Shown here: positions 1 through 11,738 of the stretch, one piece after another | Numbering within the stretch: the first letter of the stretch is position 1 | How the letters are laid out: every line of letters starts with the position of its first letter | NCBI GenBank assembly: GCA_027919835.1 | Contig: JANVFP010000004.1 | Span: 372,001 to 436,000 of the forward strand | Source of the DNA: Lentinula raphanica | Taxonomy: Eukaryota; Basidiomycota; Agaricomycetes; Agaricales; Omphalotaceae | Direction: 5' to 3' | Length of the DNA stretch: 64,000 nucleotides | Translations under genes and position numbers: made by a program | The notes under the pieces: generated by a model | The model's database searches: none | What the model saw: the letters and a program-made list of their open reading frames with translations, nothing else | Told to the model about the DNA's origin: nothing

Positions 1-17
1 GCAAAAAATCTTTGCAG

Positions 18-654
18 TGTTCACTTGAATTCTTTTTTGATCTTGGAAAATACGACGGGCCTGACCTTCTTGTCCCAGAGTCCATCAGAGATGCAGTTAG
101 CCAATGGGCTGTTATGCCAAGGGACTTCTCAGCGGAGGAGGTGAGTCAGCACTTTTGAGAATCTAGTTTTCACAGAAACAAATGGGCTTCGCATACAGGA
201 CTGCCTTGTCATCGAGGGGCGGAAAACTCCTTATGAAAAATTTGCAATCAATCGAGATTACTCTCAAGCTTTAGACTGTCTTGTCTTTGGACAGGTAAAT
301 ATCTGGAGCCCATACATAACCTGCCAAAAATAACGGAAACCGGGCATAGACTGAGCAGGATCACGATCGAGCCTGTGGAGGCTTTACCTTTGCCGGAAGA
401 ATGGAGCGTGATGGGACTATCGTTTTGAAACGAGAACCGGTGAGCAGCAAGCTGAATGCTTCGAGTTTTGATTCATTCGTTTCATCTCTGTTCAGAAAAA
501 CACATCTGATGCCGATCTGGGTACTTGGATTTTTGAAGGAAATATACGATATAGATCTGTCTTCGCTGGGAAATGGAGTTCAAGTCCCAACGGCGGTATC
601 CACGGTGTATTCAGCTTGAAAAAAGTGCCCCGTTGCTCTCAAGATGAAGGTTGA
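18..654 (+). CDS. 3' exons of an unrecognised gene (partial, 5' end outside window)
   Basis: Four exons can be joined in phase 0: 18-140, 199-294, 359-439 and 496-654 (stop TGA 652-654). An intron 3' end precedes the first, so the gene starts left of the window. The readable part is 152 residues. It has a polar segment around VPESIRDAVSQW, then DHDRACGGFTFAGRM, then a beta-rich tail with GTWIFEGNIRYRSVFAGKW and IHGVFSLKK. Regularly spaced G, W and F in the last two exons suggest a compact beta domain. I do not recognise the family and assign no function. The four exons agree in phase and every junction is GT-AG, so I am fairly sure this is coding. Confidence 0.7.
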
Positions 655-935
655 CCGATGCTCGTTGTGCACACGAGGATAAGACTCGACGGGAATCCAC
701 GTTGGACAGTGCGGACTTGGAATTATGGCTTCTTCTGGACATATCTAGAACTACTATTTATCGGGCGCTTCCGAGCATAGAGCGACTTTTCATCATTTTT
801 CGTACGTATTTGAAGGGGTTTTGTCTGCTTAAACTGCACTACTGAACTTTCCGAGCCGTTGATGAATTGAACATACTCCATGGAACGAACTCATGGAGTT
901 CACGGTGAGTATGGGCGATACTGCATATCAACAGC

Positions 936-2088
936 TCAATCGAAAGGCTCCATCACAGTGTTTTTCCTGACATCACTTGCGAAATTACTATTCACCCCTT
1001 CCTTCCAGTTGGGAGCTTCAAACGTAGATGTATGGCACCAAGGCTTCAGTCGAAGCTCCGTCTCGATAACGCGAGCAAAATGTTCCGACCAGCCTTTTCG
1101 TGGAAACATAGCAGTGGTAGTTTTGATTAATTGAGGATGGATGAGATTGGCGCGTCTGAGAAACACGAGATGACAAGGTTATACAGGGACTACGGACTGA
1201 TGGATGTCACTCACAATCCTACATTGTCTGGGAAGGAGAAAGGTGTAAAGAACCGAATTCAGTGCAAATCTTTATTGAAGCGCGGTAATGATAATGAGTA
1301 ACCTCACCTAGAATCGTTGCAAGCTGTAAAATTTGACCTATCATGGTGATGTTTCCACTGAACATTCAACGGTAGCGCAATATGAGGTCATGATACAGCG
1401 TCAGTCACACAGAATCAATTACAGGTACTCACCCTTGAACGAAGATGTCTTGATGTCGCACGATTGCGTCGCATACCGAGTCGGCTTGATCCTCGACACC
1501 CCCCAATTGAAGTATGAGATCGCGGGCAACAATAGCGCCTTTGAACTCGAACGACAACTTCGTGGTGGACAAAAATTTCTCCGCAGTCCCTATGTCATGC
1601 AAAAGGCAGGCCAGATAGTATGTTTCCAGGTCGTATGACCAATGCGGGAAGTGGGTTTGGGCCAAAGCAACTCCTGAAGCATGATTGTAGCCCGATAACG
1701 TGGTATGATAGTAAGACTTACCGTAGATATAAACCCTGTTGGAATGATTGAATGTCTGCTCGTCAAGCTCTTTCTATACAAACAAGAGAAGTCAGAAGCT
1801 GGAAAATGAGCAGATACAGCGCTGAGACAACGTGGAGATGGAATTGAAACTGGAAAATCTATCGAGGTCTAGAAATTCTCGGATCCAGAAGGCTTCGCTT
1901 GTACGACTTACTTGGACGAACGTTTTCACTTTATCAACAAGCATTGAATTGGGGAGAGGGAAATCTTCTGCGATGAACAAATCCTGCTTTGGAGTGTCAC
2001 CGCTCGCCGTTGGATGATCAGCAAAAAGGATCTCAGGGTCCCTTGCTACAGGTGTAAAACCATAGAAAGCGATATTGGGATCTGTCAT
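936..2088 (-). CDS. Cyanamide hydratase, HD-domain family
   Basis: Six exons on the minus strand: 2088-1912, 1773-1722, 1673-1433, 1357-1308, 1227-1215 and 1155-936, giving 250 aa, close to the usual length of fungal cyanamide hydratases. These HD-domain metalloenzymes hydrate cyanamide to urea, probably in the cytosol. The metal-binding pattern is visible: H in TFNHSNRVY (about residue 69), the HD pair in LLHDIG (about 102-103), H in VRHQD, and D in ATILDNVG. The C-terminal block NLIHPQLIKTTTAMF also fits the family. One exon is only 13 nt. The gene is convergent with the unknown gene ending at 654. Homologues occur patchily in fungi, so horizontal spread or recurrent loss is possible but not shown here. 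Confidence 0.9.
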
Positions 2089-3097
2089 GATGCCACTGAG
2101 TGAACTTTACAGGCCGCGTTGTATGAGGTTGTATGTAGACAGAGGAGTAGAAAGAGCTTGGCTCGCCTTGAGTATGCGCCTTAAGTAAAGATCATTTGGG
2201 ACGGTTCCATGCCTATCCGAGCCCGCGTCATATGTTGAGATTTTCTGGGAGATAGAGAGAAAGTATGTTCAAACATGGGCAGGCCGAGTTCAGACCGAAG
2301 CTTCGGGTTTTCGCGTCGTGGAAATTCTTTGTCAGTGACTGAGTACTACAAATTCTATTGCACTACGATGAAATATTGTCACTTGCACAAAGGAAATAAA
2401 ACACACACCAGACTCGTCGTCGATTGTCGTGCTTTTGGACAATTTTAAGCCTAGACAGAAGCATTTGAGATGTACACGTACATGTATATGTTCCCAACCT
2501 TATTCCCTGAGTCCTGAACCTTCTTTCCAGATTGAGGACCTCGGACCTGCATGGAAGAGTAGCTCAGAATGAGTTGAAGTATTCGAACGCGCCGCGGGGA
2601 CGTTATTGAAGGAGAACTGAACGTGAGGTACACCCTGATTTCCACAGAGAAAGCTGGCAGGTCGGACAGTGGTGAGATTCAGAAAAGCGTTGGAAATTAT
2701 TGGCGACCTGCCAATGTGCGCTAGTACATCTAGATGGCTGCACCAAATTGTCGGCCCAGGGAAATGGAACTAGATGGCACAGGCTGACAGTATTCGTTGT
2801 TCAGCGTTGTACCCCGTTGCACAGCAAACACATGGCGTTAACTTCAGGTCGTCCGACACGATCCGAAAGAGAGGGCTATATTGAACAATCAGGGAGCGAA
2901 TACAGATGAATAACAATAACGTCGATGAGGTTATCTGAATGTTGCGTGAAATGATAGGCCATGACTTGACTTGACACAACTGCCCATGAAACATCAAGAT
3001 TGAAAGATGATTTATACAACTAGAAATTATTATCAGAAAAAAGAAAAAGCCAGGAAATTAAACGGCGACCATTGTAGCGAGTAATCTCGGAGCTTCT
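2089..3097. other. Intergenic region upstream of cyanamide hydratase
   Basis: About 1 kb between the cyanamide hydratase start and the 3' end of the DUF202 gene. Only short overlapping reading frames without splice or family support. It should hold the cyanamide hydratase promoter; I see no clear TATA box, repeat or RNA gene. Confidence 0.5.
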
Positions 3098-3759
3098 CTA
3101 CAGTTTGAGAATTAGGACAAGCAACCCAATCTCCACCGCGAACACGACAAAGGCCACTGAGATGACGATCCACCCTGCGGTAACAAACGGTCTTCCAAAT
3201 ATGCGCGTACCCTTTTGACCAACAGTTTGAATGATATCTTCAGGTTCGTACGAGCCGTACAGGGCACGGCTGATATATGAGCTATGGCGTCCAATGCTTG
3301 ACCCTCGTGGATCAGCAAAGTCATGCCGTGAATGACGATCACGGAGGAAGGAGAGTACGAAGAGAAGAGCGCCAAGGATCGTAAAAAGCAGTCCGACTGC
3401 AGGTAGGTGAGTAGAGAGCGTCAGTAAGAATGTACTTTGCCCAGGCTCAAAAAACGGGAATGAAACGAAAGGGAGTTGATTTCTCCAAGCGGAGGGGAAA
3501 AGAGGAGATTTCCGAATGAACAACAATTTCAATAGGCGGGCGGTTAGGCAGCAAGCACTGCTCGTCACTTACTTCGATAGAATCTGGAGTCAAATAGACG
3601 TAAGATTGTTAGAGCATACCCCAAATTTCCAAGCGCGGTTCGAAAGTAAGCTCCGTAAAAGGTGCGCTGACGGGCACGGATTTCAACCAGTTCGTTCAGG
3701 TCTGAGGCAAAGAACGATTGCGCTCTATGGCCACTGAGAACGTGTCGATGAGAAGCCAT
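3098..3759 (-). CDS. DUF202 (YidH-type) small membrane protein
   Basis: Two exons, 3759-3573 and 3396-3098 (161 aa). The N-terminal exon contains EIRARQRTFYGAYFRTALG, which matches the R-x-x-x-A/Q-R-T-x-x-x-x-x-R-T core of DUF202 proteins. Three hydrophobic segments follow: around LGNLGYALTILRLF, GLLFTILGALLFVLSFL and the C-terminal VISVAFVVFAVEIGLLVLIL. DUF202 proteins are three-helix membrane proteins; in yeast one is part of the vacuolar transporter chaperone complex, but that role cannot be transferred here. The intron is 176 nt, longer than its neighbours, so an extra small exon inside it is possible. The ATG at 3759 is the first in-frame ATG. The gene is divergent from OXA1, with 308 bp between the starts. 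Confidence 0.78.
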
Positions 3760-4067
3760 GATTGAGAACGAGATGTGCACAATGTAACCCACCGATATCT
3801 ATGCCCAATCCTTTGGACATTGCCATTGCTCATCACGGTGGTGCAGAAACAAGAAATTCAATGGGCACGTGGTCATTATTTTTGGACGTCGGGGCTGCTC
3901 CGGCAGCCGACAGTTATTTTGTTCGCGTCTTCTACGACCACGACTACGGTTACCACAAGTCACTCAGGTTTAGCTACCATCTTCGTGACTATCGAAGTGC
4001 TTGCCTAGACTCTTCTGGTGCACAACTCTTTGGAGCTTCGCACGCTTCCGAGCCCAACGTTCTTCGA

Positions 4068-5718
4068 ATGTCATCTCTGCTGCTGCTGAATTGCTTGAAG
4101 GCTCCAGCTCGAAGGTGAGTTAGTCTTGTATCGGTATGCCATGGCTGGAAAATTGATTGCTCTTAGAAACGTCCCATTCAAGAACTTTGCTCGTGTCGAT
4201 TTACTCGAGCGAAACAAAAAATTCTCTACCCATCTAAATGTAGGTCATTTCCAGCAAGTATACGTCTCCGGGCAATGAACACATCGTCTTCCCAGTCTCT
4301 ATATTCCTTACATCCTCGAAATAATCCATGCTACAATGCATCTCTAACATCCTCTAGAGCATTCTCCCTATGGCCTTTCTCCAAAACTCCTACGCCAACG
4401 CCAAATTCTTCTGCGCCTTCACCGTCTACAACGTCTACTCCAGGATTATCAGTCGACTCGGAGTCGGCGAGACCTGATGTATCAACCATATCTCAACCTT
4501 CCCACATCCCCACACCCAAAGAAACCCTTACCCCCGAACCTGTCCCGTCCGAACTGTCAAATTCACTCCCTGAAGGTGTCCAACTATCCCCTCCAGTAGA
4601 ACTCCTATCACCACAAGCCGTCGACGCTGCAATCCACGCGACAGACATCGCCACCTCCGTCGTTCCACCTGCCTTACAACTAGGCGACCTCGCGTCCCTC
4701 GGGCTCATTTCATACACCCCAGCTGGTCTCATCCGATGGTCCTTCGAGCTAATTAACGTCGGCACCGGTCTTTCCTGGTTTTGGACCATCATCGCCGGAA
4801 CACTCTTCTGGCGTCTGGCCCTTGTCCCGGTCGTGATCAAAACGATGCAGTTCTCCTCTCGGATGCACCTCATACAACCCCAAACGCAAGCCATTATGCA
4901 GCAGACGACAGAGGCGAGACAAAAAGGCGACATGCTCGCGATGCAGAAGCTACAAAAGGACCAGGTGGAGTTGTATAGAAGTGTTGGTTTATCTCCATTT
5001 CAAGGACTGGTGGGACCAGTCTTCCAGCTACCGGTTGCGCTGGGAATGTTCATTGGCTTGAAGAAGATGTGCGAGCTTCCAGTTCCACAGCTGACAGACA
5101 GCGGAATGAGTTGGCTCCCAGATTTGACTGTAGCGGACCCGACTGGGATTATGGCTCCTGCGTTTGCGGTTGTGTTGTTTTGGCAAATGACGGTGAATAC
5201 CCTCTTTCTTTATCGTCCGGGACTGAAGAAATGTCGCGATGGTGTTTGTGTAGTTTTACTGACGCATACCAATCGTAGGTTAGTGCCCGTGATATGAACG
5301 TCCAAGCTCAACCTGGCATGGCCCATGTCATGAACCTCATGCGTTTCCCTGGAGCTCCTCTGTTCTCGTTGTTCATGACGACTTTGCCTTCGGTGCGTTT
5401 TCATGTGTATCATCGACTGTTCAATGTATCTTATATATGTCTTCCACTTATGTATAGGGACTCGTCCTATCCATAATCGTCGCAGCCATCGCCACCGGTA
5501 TTCAATCCCTCGTGTTCCGTATCCCCGCTGTCCGAAGCTTCTTTGGTATCCTCCCTCCTCCGAAGGTACAGGGACGTCAGGGTCTGCCATCGTTCAAAGA
5601 GACATTCAATTTTGTAAAGGATTGGTGGGTGCGTAGATGGAGAGAGGCGAAGGAAGATGCGACCAGGAGAGCAGAACAGCAAAATCTCAAGAGTGGACCA
5701 CCTAGAAGGAGGTTATGA
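4068..5718 (+). CDS. OXA1: Mitochondrial inner-membrane insertase Oxa1
   Basis: Five exons: 4068-4114, 4167-4239, 4296-5192, 5279-5392 and 5458-5718 (463 aa, near the usual Oxa1 length). Oxa1 inserts mitochondrially encoded and some imported proteins into the inner membrane. The N-terminus is basic and serine-rich with a presequence-like SSRAFSLWPFSK. The YidC/Oxa1 core follows: the first membrane segment near TGLSWFWTIIAGTLFWRLA, a charged matrix loop with QPQTQAIMQQTTEARQKGD, then GLSPFQGLVGPVFQLPVALG and two later hydrophobic segments. The tail is basic and ends SGPPRRRL, as expected for ribosome contact. The first two small exons are inferred from phase and 52-56 nt introns; the alternative start is the in-frame ATG at 4275. 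Confidence 0.9.
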
Positions 5719-6119
5719 TAGGCGACTAGGCTAGTCATGTCAATGAGATGTAGTCCACTCACTTAACGAAGTCCTTCAGGGTTCTTCAGAGTCTTTCGTG
5801 AACGTTCGATTGTCTACTCATTGATAAATAAAGCCAGGAGTCCTTTCAGTCAGCAGGTTGCGATTATGTACAGGTGTACAAGTAATGTACTCCTAGACGG
5901 AAACATGACACCCCAGACTGCATATCAACCCAGCTAAAGCGCGTATGCGCGAAAGAATATACAGCAAAAAAACAGTGACATGAGCTACCTAAACTGCTTG
6001 GTACTCCCTGGGTATCCAGAATTGAAGAAACAGCAGACACGATATAAAGAACTATAGAGATATACCACTACGTCGCGATTGAAACATTGAAACGAAACAG
6101 TCCTGATAGTAAATCAACT
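5719..6119. other. Convergent intergenic region
   Basis: About 400 bp between the 3' ends of OXA1 (+) and the GPI-type protein gene (-). It must hold both 3' UTRs. No coding, repeat or RNA signal seen. Confidence 0.5.
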
Positions 6120-7026
6120 CTAAAGCATGAATGCCATGGTCAACATGCCGACAAGGACAGCGGCAATCGTCTTGATATCAAGAGCCGATGACCTGAGCGA
6201 TCCGTTGTCACTCGAACCAGTGCTGATGCCACCAGCAGCCTGGACGACGCCGCTGAGGAAGTTGGATCCACAGACACTGGTGATAGCATTATAGACGCTA
6301 GTCTGTTGACCGAGCAGCACGCTCGAAGAGATACCAGGAGCATAAGGAGCGTTGGACTCAAAGTTGATGTACGAAGTCATGATGTTCCTCGTACAGGTCG
6401 TGCACTGAGCTGAAGTAAGACTCGATTGCAAGAACATGAACGCCAGGTTGGTCGCAGAGAACGTCGTGGCGTTCACCGTTCCAGAGGAAGTGGCGAGGTA
6501 CTGCTGAGCCTCTGAGGCCATCGTCGCAGCCGAGGTGCCTGAGGCAGCAGGAGCGGCTGAGGAGCTGCTCGAGGTAGCAGAAAGAGCGCAGTAGCTTCCG
6601 CTGTCGCTTTTAGAGCACAAGGCGGTCTTCATTGGCGAGATGATGTACAGGACATCGTAGAGCCCGATGACGTCCGAGTTGGAAGTGAGCTCGCTGGAGC
6701 AGGCCGAGGCGAAGCTGGAGAGCGTGGATCGCAGGAGACTGTCATCACAGACGCTGGTCGAGCAAATGGTCGAGAGCGTGGAGGCAGAAGGAGTGGACGA
6801 AGAACTGGTAGCGTCGATCATAGGAGAAAGACATGACTGAATCGTTGAGTTACTGTTGAGGCTCTCGAGGAATGAGGAGCAGCTGGTATCGATGTTCGAC
6901 GGTATCAACGAGTCCTTCAAGAGGCAAAAATTTTAGTGGCCCAGTCACCTATGGGAGGAGAAAACCGAATACCTGAGCGAAAACCGCGGTGGAAAGTAGG
7001 GAGATGATGGTAAGAGCGTTGAGCAT
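6120..7026 (-). CDS. Secreted Ser/Cys-rich, GPI-anchor-type cell-surface protein
   Basis: Two exons, 7026-6973 and 6914-6120 (282 aa). The first exon encodes a clear signal peptide (MLNALTIISLLSTAVFA, then Q). The mature part is rich in Ser, Thr and Ala with regularly spaced cysteines (DTSCSSFLESL, TICSTSVCDD, ALCSKSDSGSYCAL, CTTCTRNIM, SVCGSNFL). It ends with a small-residue stretch followed by a hydrophobic tail (TIAAVLVGMLTMAFML), the pattern of a GPI-attachment signal. It resembles a fungal family of unknown function (I believe DUF7729). The likely place is the plasma membrane or wall; no enzymatic role is visible. The 58-nt intron separates the signal peptide from the mature protein. Confidence 0.85.
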
Positions 7027-7525
7027 TGTGTGTAGGTTGTTTTTGGGAGAAAACAAAGGAATGTGAGTGTCGGATAGACGACAACAAATATTACAAAAGT
7101 CAAGAAAACGTTGCTGGGCGCGCGTTTACTGCTGTGCTTTGTGGTAGAAACGAGGTTGAGCGTTTTTTTCACGGCATTCAATAGCCGCGACAAAACAACA
7201 AACAAATAAGGCCAAATACAATGCTTGGCTTGGCATCAGTGGGCGCTTCAGTATCAAAGTTCGTTCCGCCGTTACGATTCACTCATCTCGTTCGAAGTTC
7301 AAAATCCAAGTTTTTTCTCGTGGACGGTTGTTGTACATAGGGAGAACTAACCCGGCTTTTGTAGCTGCACAAGTAACCATGCGAAGAGCATCGACAAATT
7401 GTATTCGTAGTTCAAGCAAATACTCATACTATAATATGTATTGAAGACAGATGCTTTGAACAAAACAAAGCACAACGATCCAAGTAGAGAGTGTTAATCT
7501 TGTCCTTATTCGTCATCTTCCGCTT
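7027..7525. other. Intergenic region between two secreted-protein genes
   Basis: About 500 bp upstream of the GPI-type gene (-) and downstream of the KRE9/KNH-like gene (-). It should contain the promoter of the GPI-type gene. Nothing further recognised. Confidence 0.45.
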
Positions 7526-7990
7526 TCAAGCAGCAGTGATCACAAAGTCGGCGCTAGAAGCGAACACTTGGTCGACGTTGCTATAAATCACGAAGATTAT
7601 GAGTGATCATAAGACAGTGTTCGAAGAGAGCCTGCCTACGTTGAATTAACGGCTCTGAGTTGATACGATTGCCTGTGAAAAGATTTGCACCTCTGTTCAG
7701 CAGTATAAACTCAAAGAAAGAACGAAGACTCACGTCGTCAAATCCCCTGGAAGCGTGACGGCAGCGCTCCCCGGAGCAGTGGACACTTCACCGAAATCAG
7801 CAGCAAGTCCAAAAGGCAAGTTGTTGGATTCGAGCAGGAAGAGAGTGAATTGACTCGGATCTGTCGCGATGCTCTGCCAGGAGACGTCCATGGTTTCCCC
7901 TGCAACTAAGTTTCCGCTGGGGGTGTTGAGAATGAGAGCAGAGGCGACAGAGGCGCCAAGGGCGAGAGCGGTAGCGAGAATGCTAACCAT
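7526..7990 (-). CDS. Small secreted Ser/Thr-rich protein with Kre9/Knh1-like N-terminal domain
   Basis: Three exons: 7990-7734, 7672-7640 and 7580-7526 (114 aa). It begins with a signal peptide (MVSILATALALGASVASA). The mature part LILNTPSGNLVAGETMDVSWQ followed by beta-strand-like segments (FTLFLLESN, SYQLRAVNS, VFASSADFVI) matches the small secreted domain often called 'Ser-Thr-rich GPI-anchored membrane family' (Kre9/Knh1 type), implicated in wall beta-glucan biology in yeast. Unlike longer relatives it ends right after the domain (DFVITAA), with no Ser/Thr stalk or GPI tail, so it is probably fully secreted. Both introns are short, and all three exons fit in phase. Confidence 0.87.
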
Positions 7991-8099
7991 GGTCGATCAA
8001 TCAGGGATGATCAAAGGGCTTGTGTACAGCGAGAAGACGTACCTTCGAACGAACATGTTGTAGTAGCTGAGAACCTGGGGACGAATATGACCTTGAAGC

Positions 8100-8110
8100 G
8101 TATTTATATA
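8100..8110 (-). promoter_or_regulatory. TATA-like box of the Kre9/Knh1-like gene
   Basis: On the minus strand this reads TATATAAATAC, about 110 nt upstream of the ATG at 7990, a plausible distance for a fungal core promoter with a short 5' UTR. Inference from consensus and position only. Confidence 0.45.
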
Positions 8111-9023
8111 TCAACGTCCTTCACTTGGCGGCATGGAATGAATCGCTCTTGAGCCTTGAAGGTGATCTATGGCCGTCAGCACCACGGTAGACCACGGTTC
8201 GTACGTACTTATCCTCGCCGATATGTTGATTCAGAGAAGCTGTTCATATCGATAGAGAATCGTATCGTCATACTTCGCCGTTGCTCCAAATTCGATATTG
8301 TTTGTTGCCGGAGAAGGCTTGTGCTCTGCATTGACTTTCCACCTTGCCTGACCTATGAAGCTGAGCCGGTACTTCAGATTGGGTCAAAGGCAATGTAGTA
8401 GGCAGTGCTGTCCTGGTCACGGTGCTGTCGCCATCTCTGATATTCAACGCTCGTTCCTAACAACGACGTATTCATTGCGATGTGGTTCCAAGAGGTTCCA
8501 AGCCAGGCAACAAGTAGAAGAATAACATAGGTTTGAATACACGAGACATGGGTGCCTGCAGCATATTTCTCGTTTCATCGGATAGTAATGTCGTCCGGTT
8601 GTTGTTGTTTGAGTCCCCTCCCGCCTTCTCCCGTCTGGATGGAGACGCGTAACATTGATTTGTTGAAGAAAAGAACCGTTGGAAACCGATTGGAGATTGA
8701 CCAAAGTAGGGCTAGATACCGACCATGAGATGGATGAGAAAGCCCTATATAATCCAAAGATGCAAAAATGGTAGCTAGAGATTGAACTGGATGCCCCGCA
8801 TGTTTTCAGAATGGACATGGGACCCGATGATACCGCGACAAAGCATTTCAGAGCCGCGTAGGATGCGTACACGCACGTCCTGCCTTGTTGTTGGAGCTGT
8901 TGGAGATGGTGAAGAAACAAGTCAAAAACAGCCGTGGTAGTAATCTTGCTTAGTAATCGCCAATATTGGTAGGCACGAAGGCAGCGTTGCAGGCTCAGCC
9001 TACCATTCTCCTCACAGGTCACC
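8111..9023. other. Intergenic region (divergent promoters)
   Basis: About 0.9 kb between the Kre9-like gene (-) and YKT6 (+). A minus-strand open frame at 8444-9031 overlaps the YKT6 start and shows no family or splice support. No other signal seen. Confidence 0.4.
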
Positions 9024-9950
9024 ATGGTCAAGATCTACTCGATATCCGTACTCCTCGCCCCTCCGTCATCAGCATGCACAGTCCTGTCCAATGCCTCTGA
9101 TCTATCACAATTCTCGTTCTACCAGAAGGGATCCGTTGCAGAGTTCATGTCGTTCTTCGCCAGAACAGTAGCAGAGAGGACTCCGCAAGGACAAAGGCAG
9201 AGCGTACAGGAGAATAACTACACGGCTCATGTGTATAATAGAGGTGGAGCGGAGTCGCTCGCAGGTGAGTTGGTTGGTTTTACTTGTTACACTTCCTAGT
9301 ACGATCTATCTTTGCCACGTACTTTCATTCCGCGTTGATACCAAGGAACTCATATACCCCTCAGCCGTCATCATTACAGACCAAGAATATCCAGTCCGCC
9401 CTGCGTTCTCTCTTCTCACCAAGGTCCTGGACGAATTCACCGCCAAAGTTCCCCAATCGTCTTTCGGCAATCCTTCGTCTATCAGCTTTCCTGAAATACA
9501 GGTATACGTGACCAAGTACCAGGATCCAACTCAAGCAGATACAATCATGCGAGTGCAGCAGGAACTGGATGAGACGAAGATTGTATTGGTGAGTTGTGTG
9601 TACTCTGTTCGGTGTGGTATCTTGGGTATGGCATAGATGACGGCCGTGTTCTCCAGGCTCCTGTTGAGCAGCCCGTCTTTGGTTTTCGTCTGTTCCTATG
9701 CTGTGTATATCCGAGTACGCTGATGTGTCCTTCATTCTCTTGCCTTGAACAGCACAAGACAATCGAATCGGTCCTCGAGCGAGGTGAAAAGCTCGAAAAC
9801 TTGGTCGATCGGTCAAATGCCCTCTCTGCACAGAGCAAGATGTTCTACAAAACCGCGAAGAAAGTCAGTATTGTCTGAACCCGCCTTGATCTCGCGGTCT
9901 TGTGTATTGATCGCATTTCACAGCAAAATGACTGTTGCGTCGTCATGTAG
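9024..9950 (+). CDS. YKT6: R-SNARE Ykt6
   Basis: Four exons: 9024-9264, 9365-9588, 9753-9863 and 9924-9950 (200 aa, the typical Ykt6 length). Ykt6 is a reversibly membrane-bound R-SNARE acting in ER-Golgi, vacuolar and autophagosome fusion. An N-terminal longin domain is evident ([45 protein letters not shown]). The SNARE motif [20 protein letters not shown] carries the R-SNARE zero-layer arginine. The last 9-codon exon encodes QNDCCVVM: a CAAX box (CVVM) preceded by a second cysteine, the known prenylation and palmitoylation pair. The first intron is 100 nt, longer than average. Confidence 0.97.
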
Positions 9951-10365
9951 CTTCATCATGATCACTTAGCTCTACACATCTACCTTTGCGTGGTGATCTA
10001 CTCACTCAGGGCCATTCAGCGTTTCGTAGACTGTTCTGCATCTATCATTTCGTGTCCCTTCTTTCTTCCTTCCCCTAAATCATCGTGGATCTCGATTCTC
10101 TCATATATCCTATCCTTCTAGTCTGCTATCTCGTTCCGAATAATATTTTTGTATCCTATACATTCTCCAGATCCCGGACATGACTCGCTCAACGAACGTA
10201 TACGATTCATGCAAATGCAAATCGAACCCTTGTTTGTTTCAGATAGCGTCTGCAGATCTGAACGTTCAACGGATGTGTTCTGTGAGTTTCGACTAATCAT
10301 TTATTTAACACAGAAATACAGATAACAGTGCCGCATCGGACGCCCAGAACATCGGGGTACGTCGC
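9951..10365. other. Convergent intergenic region
   Basis: About 415 bp between the 3' ends of YKT6 and the hypothetical gene on the minus strand. Nothing recognised. Confidence 0.45.
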
Positions 10366-10973
10366 CTACTTCAACTTATACTTCTCCCCTTGCTTCAGTA
10401 ACGAAGAAGAACTGATATTCTTTTCCTTCCCAGGCATCAGAGCATAATCGCGAATCTTAATTCCTCTCTCCTTCAAATCCTGAAGGATTTCCTCCTTGGT
10501 CAACTCGACCTCTATGATCTCCGTATCGGTAGGTGAAGGCAAGTCATCCATATCTATATTCGTATCCATAATCCAACCGCGGTCGCGGCAGAACGACATA
10601 TCGATGCCTGGGACTGGACATGGTTTTGGGAATGAAGAGCGTAGAGAGGGATTCAAGTTTGAGATTGTGGTTGATCTGGAAATCGCGGAGCTGGTGGTAG
10701 CGGTGGAAATGAAAACAGGTTTTGAATTTTGAGATGAGATAGGATTTGAGCTCCTCGCTGGTTGGATTTGCGACACTGTCTCCGGCTACACAGAGTATCG
10801 CCAGTAAGTTTCCAGGTGTTAAATGTGGAATAAGGCTATGCATTTACCTCAGTGGCAGACATTGACTCCTTGTCTGTATCTAGGTCCTGTCTCGGAACGA
10901 TATCCACAGCTAGCGTTGGGGTGTGCATAACGGAATTCGAGTGGGATTTGGCTGTGTCGGAGGTGTATTGCAT
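10366..10973 (-). CDS. Hypothetical protein, Ser-rich N-terminus and charged C-terminus
   Basis: Two exons, 10973-10848 and 10785-10366 (181 aa if the ATG at 10973 is used). The intron is 62 nt and the phases agree. The N-terminal half is polar and low in complexity. The C-terminal half has an acidic stretch (MDDLPSPTDTEIIEVE), a charged helix (LTKEEILQDLKERGIKIRDY) and a basic end (LLKQGEKYKLK). I do not recognise a family. The reading frame stays open upstream to 11105 without another ATG, so a further 5' exon is possible. Confidence 0.6.
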
Positions 10974-11738
10974 GCGCTTTGTTGAAGGCGGCTGGGGGCA
11001 GTGGTAGTCGGACAGCGACGGAATCAGACGAGCGTCAAGAACGTCAGAGACATAGAATGGTGTGCGCAAAGACGCAATGGGGCCTTTTATATCGCCACCC
11101 ACCACCCACTGTGGCTACTGTGGTTTCTGCATCCATATGGCCTAATTAGACAATGGTAACCAAAATGGGTCCTTTGAGGTCTTTTTCTGTCCCACAACAT
11201 TGATCTTTGTTCGAGCTTGAAGCGAGTGTCGCCGACATATTTTGGTGTTGCTGGCGTGAAACGATTCGAACGACCTTCGCTGTGTTGCGAAACTGTCATA
11301 GATGTAAAGTACAGTATGTATTCGAAGTTGAGCTCGAGCTTCAGTGAGCTCTTGAATTGCCGTACATCGCCACAGCACAGCTTTTTGAATCTTGATGGGC
11401 GTCCGATTCTATTGTCACTGAGTCATCCTTTGCTCATCCTCTTACTACTCGGTCGCATCTTCGACCCGTGTTCACAGCTTCCCTGCTGTATAGGCATAAA
11501 GCTCAAGGTCTGAATATCTTGTACACTATTTTGAAATCAAGTCCACACCTGTCCACATATGTTTCAGTTGTGGCAGTGGAGAAACATGTTCCGAGCGCGT
11601 ACTTATTGAAGGGGTGTAAAGATCTCATAACCAACTCATAACAATCCACAAAAGCCCCTTAGATCCTCTTCTCTCTTTCAACTTGCTACCTGTAACCTGT
11701 TACTCCAGACTCACTGGAACCCTTTTGGTAGGTACGCC
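10974..11738. other. Divergent promoter region
   Basis: About 765 bp between the hypothetical gene (-) and the coiled-coil gene (+). Several short frames on both strands, none supported. Some of it may be 5' exon sequence of the minus-strand gene. Confidence 0.4.

Noticed and set aside
3762..4118. Plus-strand frame before OXA1
   Set aside because: It overlaps the proposed OXA1 first exon in another frame and crosses the divergent promoter; no domain seen.
8444..9031. 195-codon minus-strand frame upstream of YKT6
   Set aside because: No ATG-led structure with support, overlaps the YKT6 start, composition unlike neighbouring proteins.
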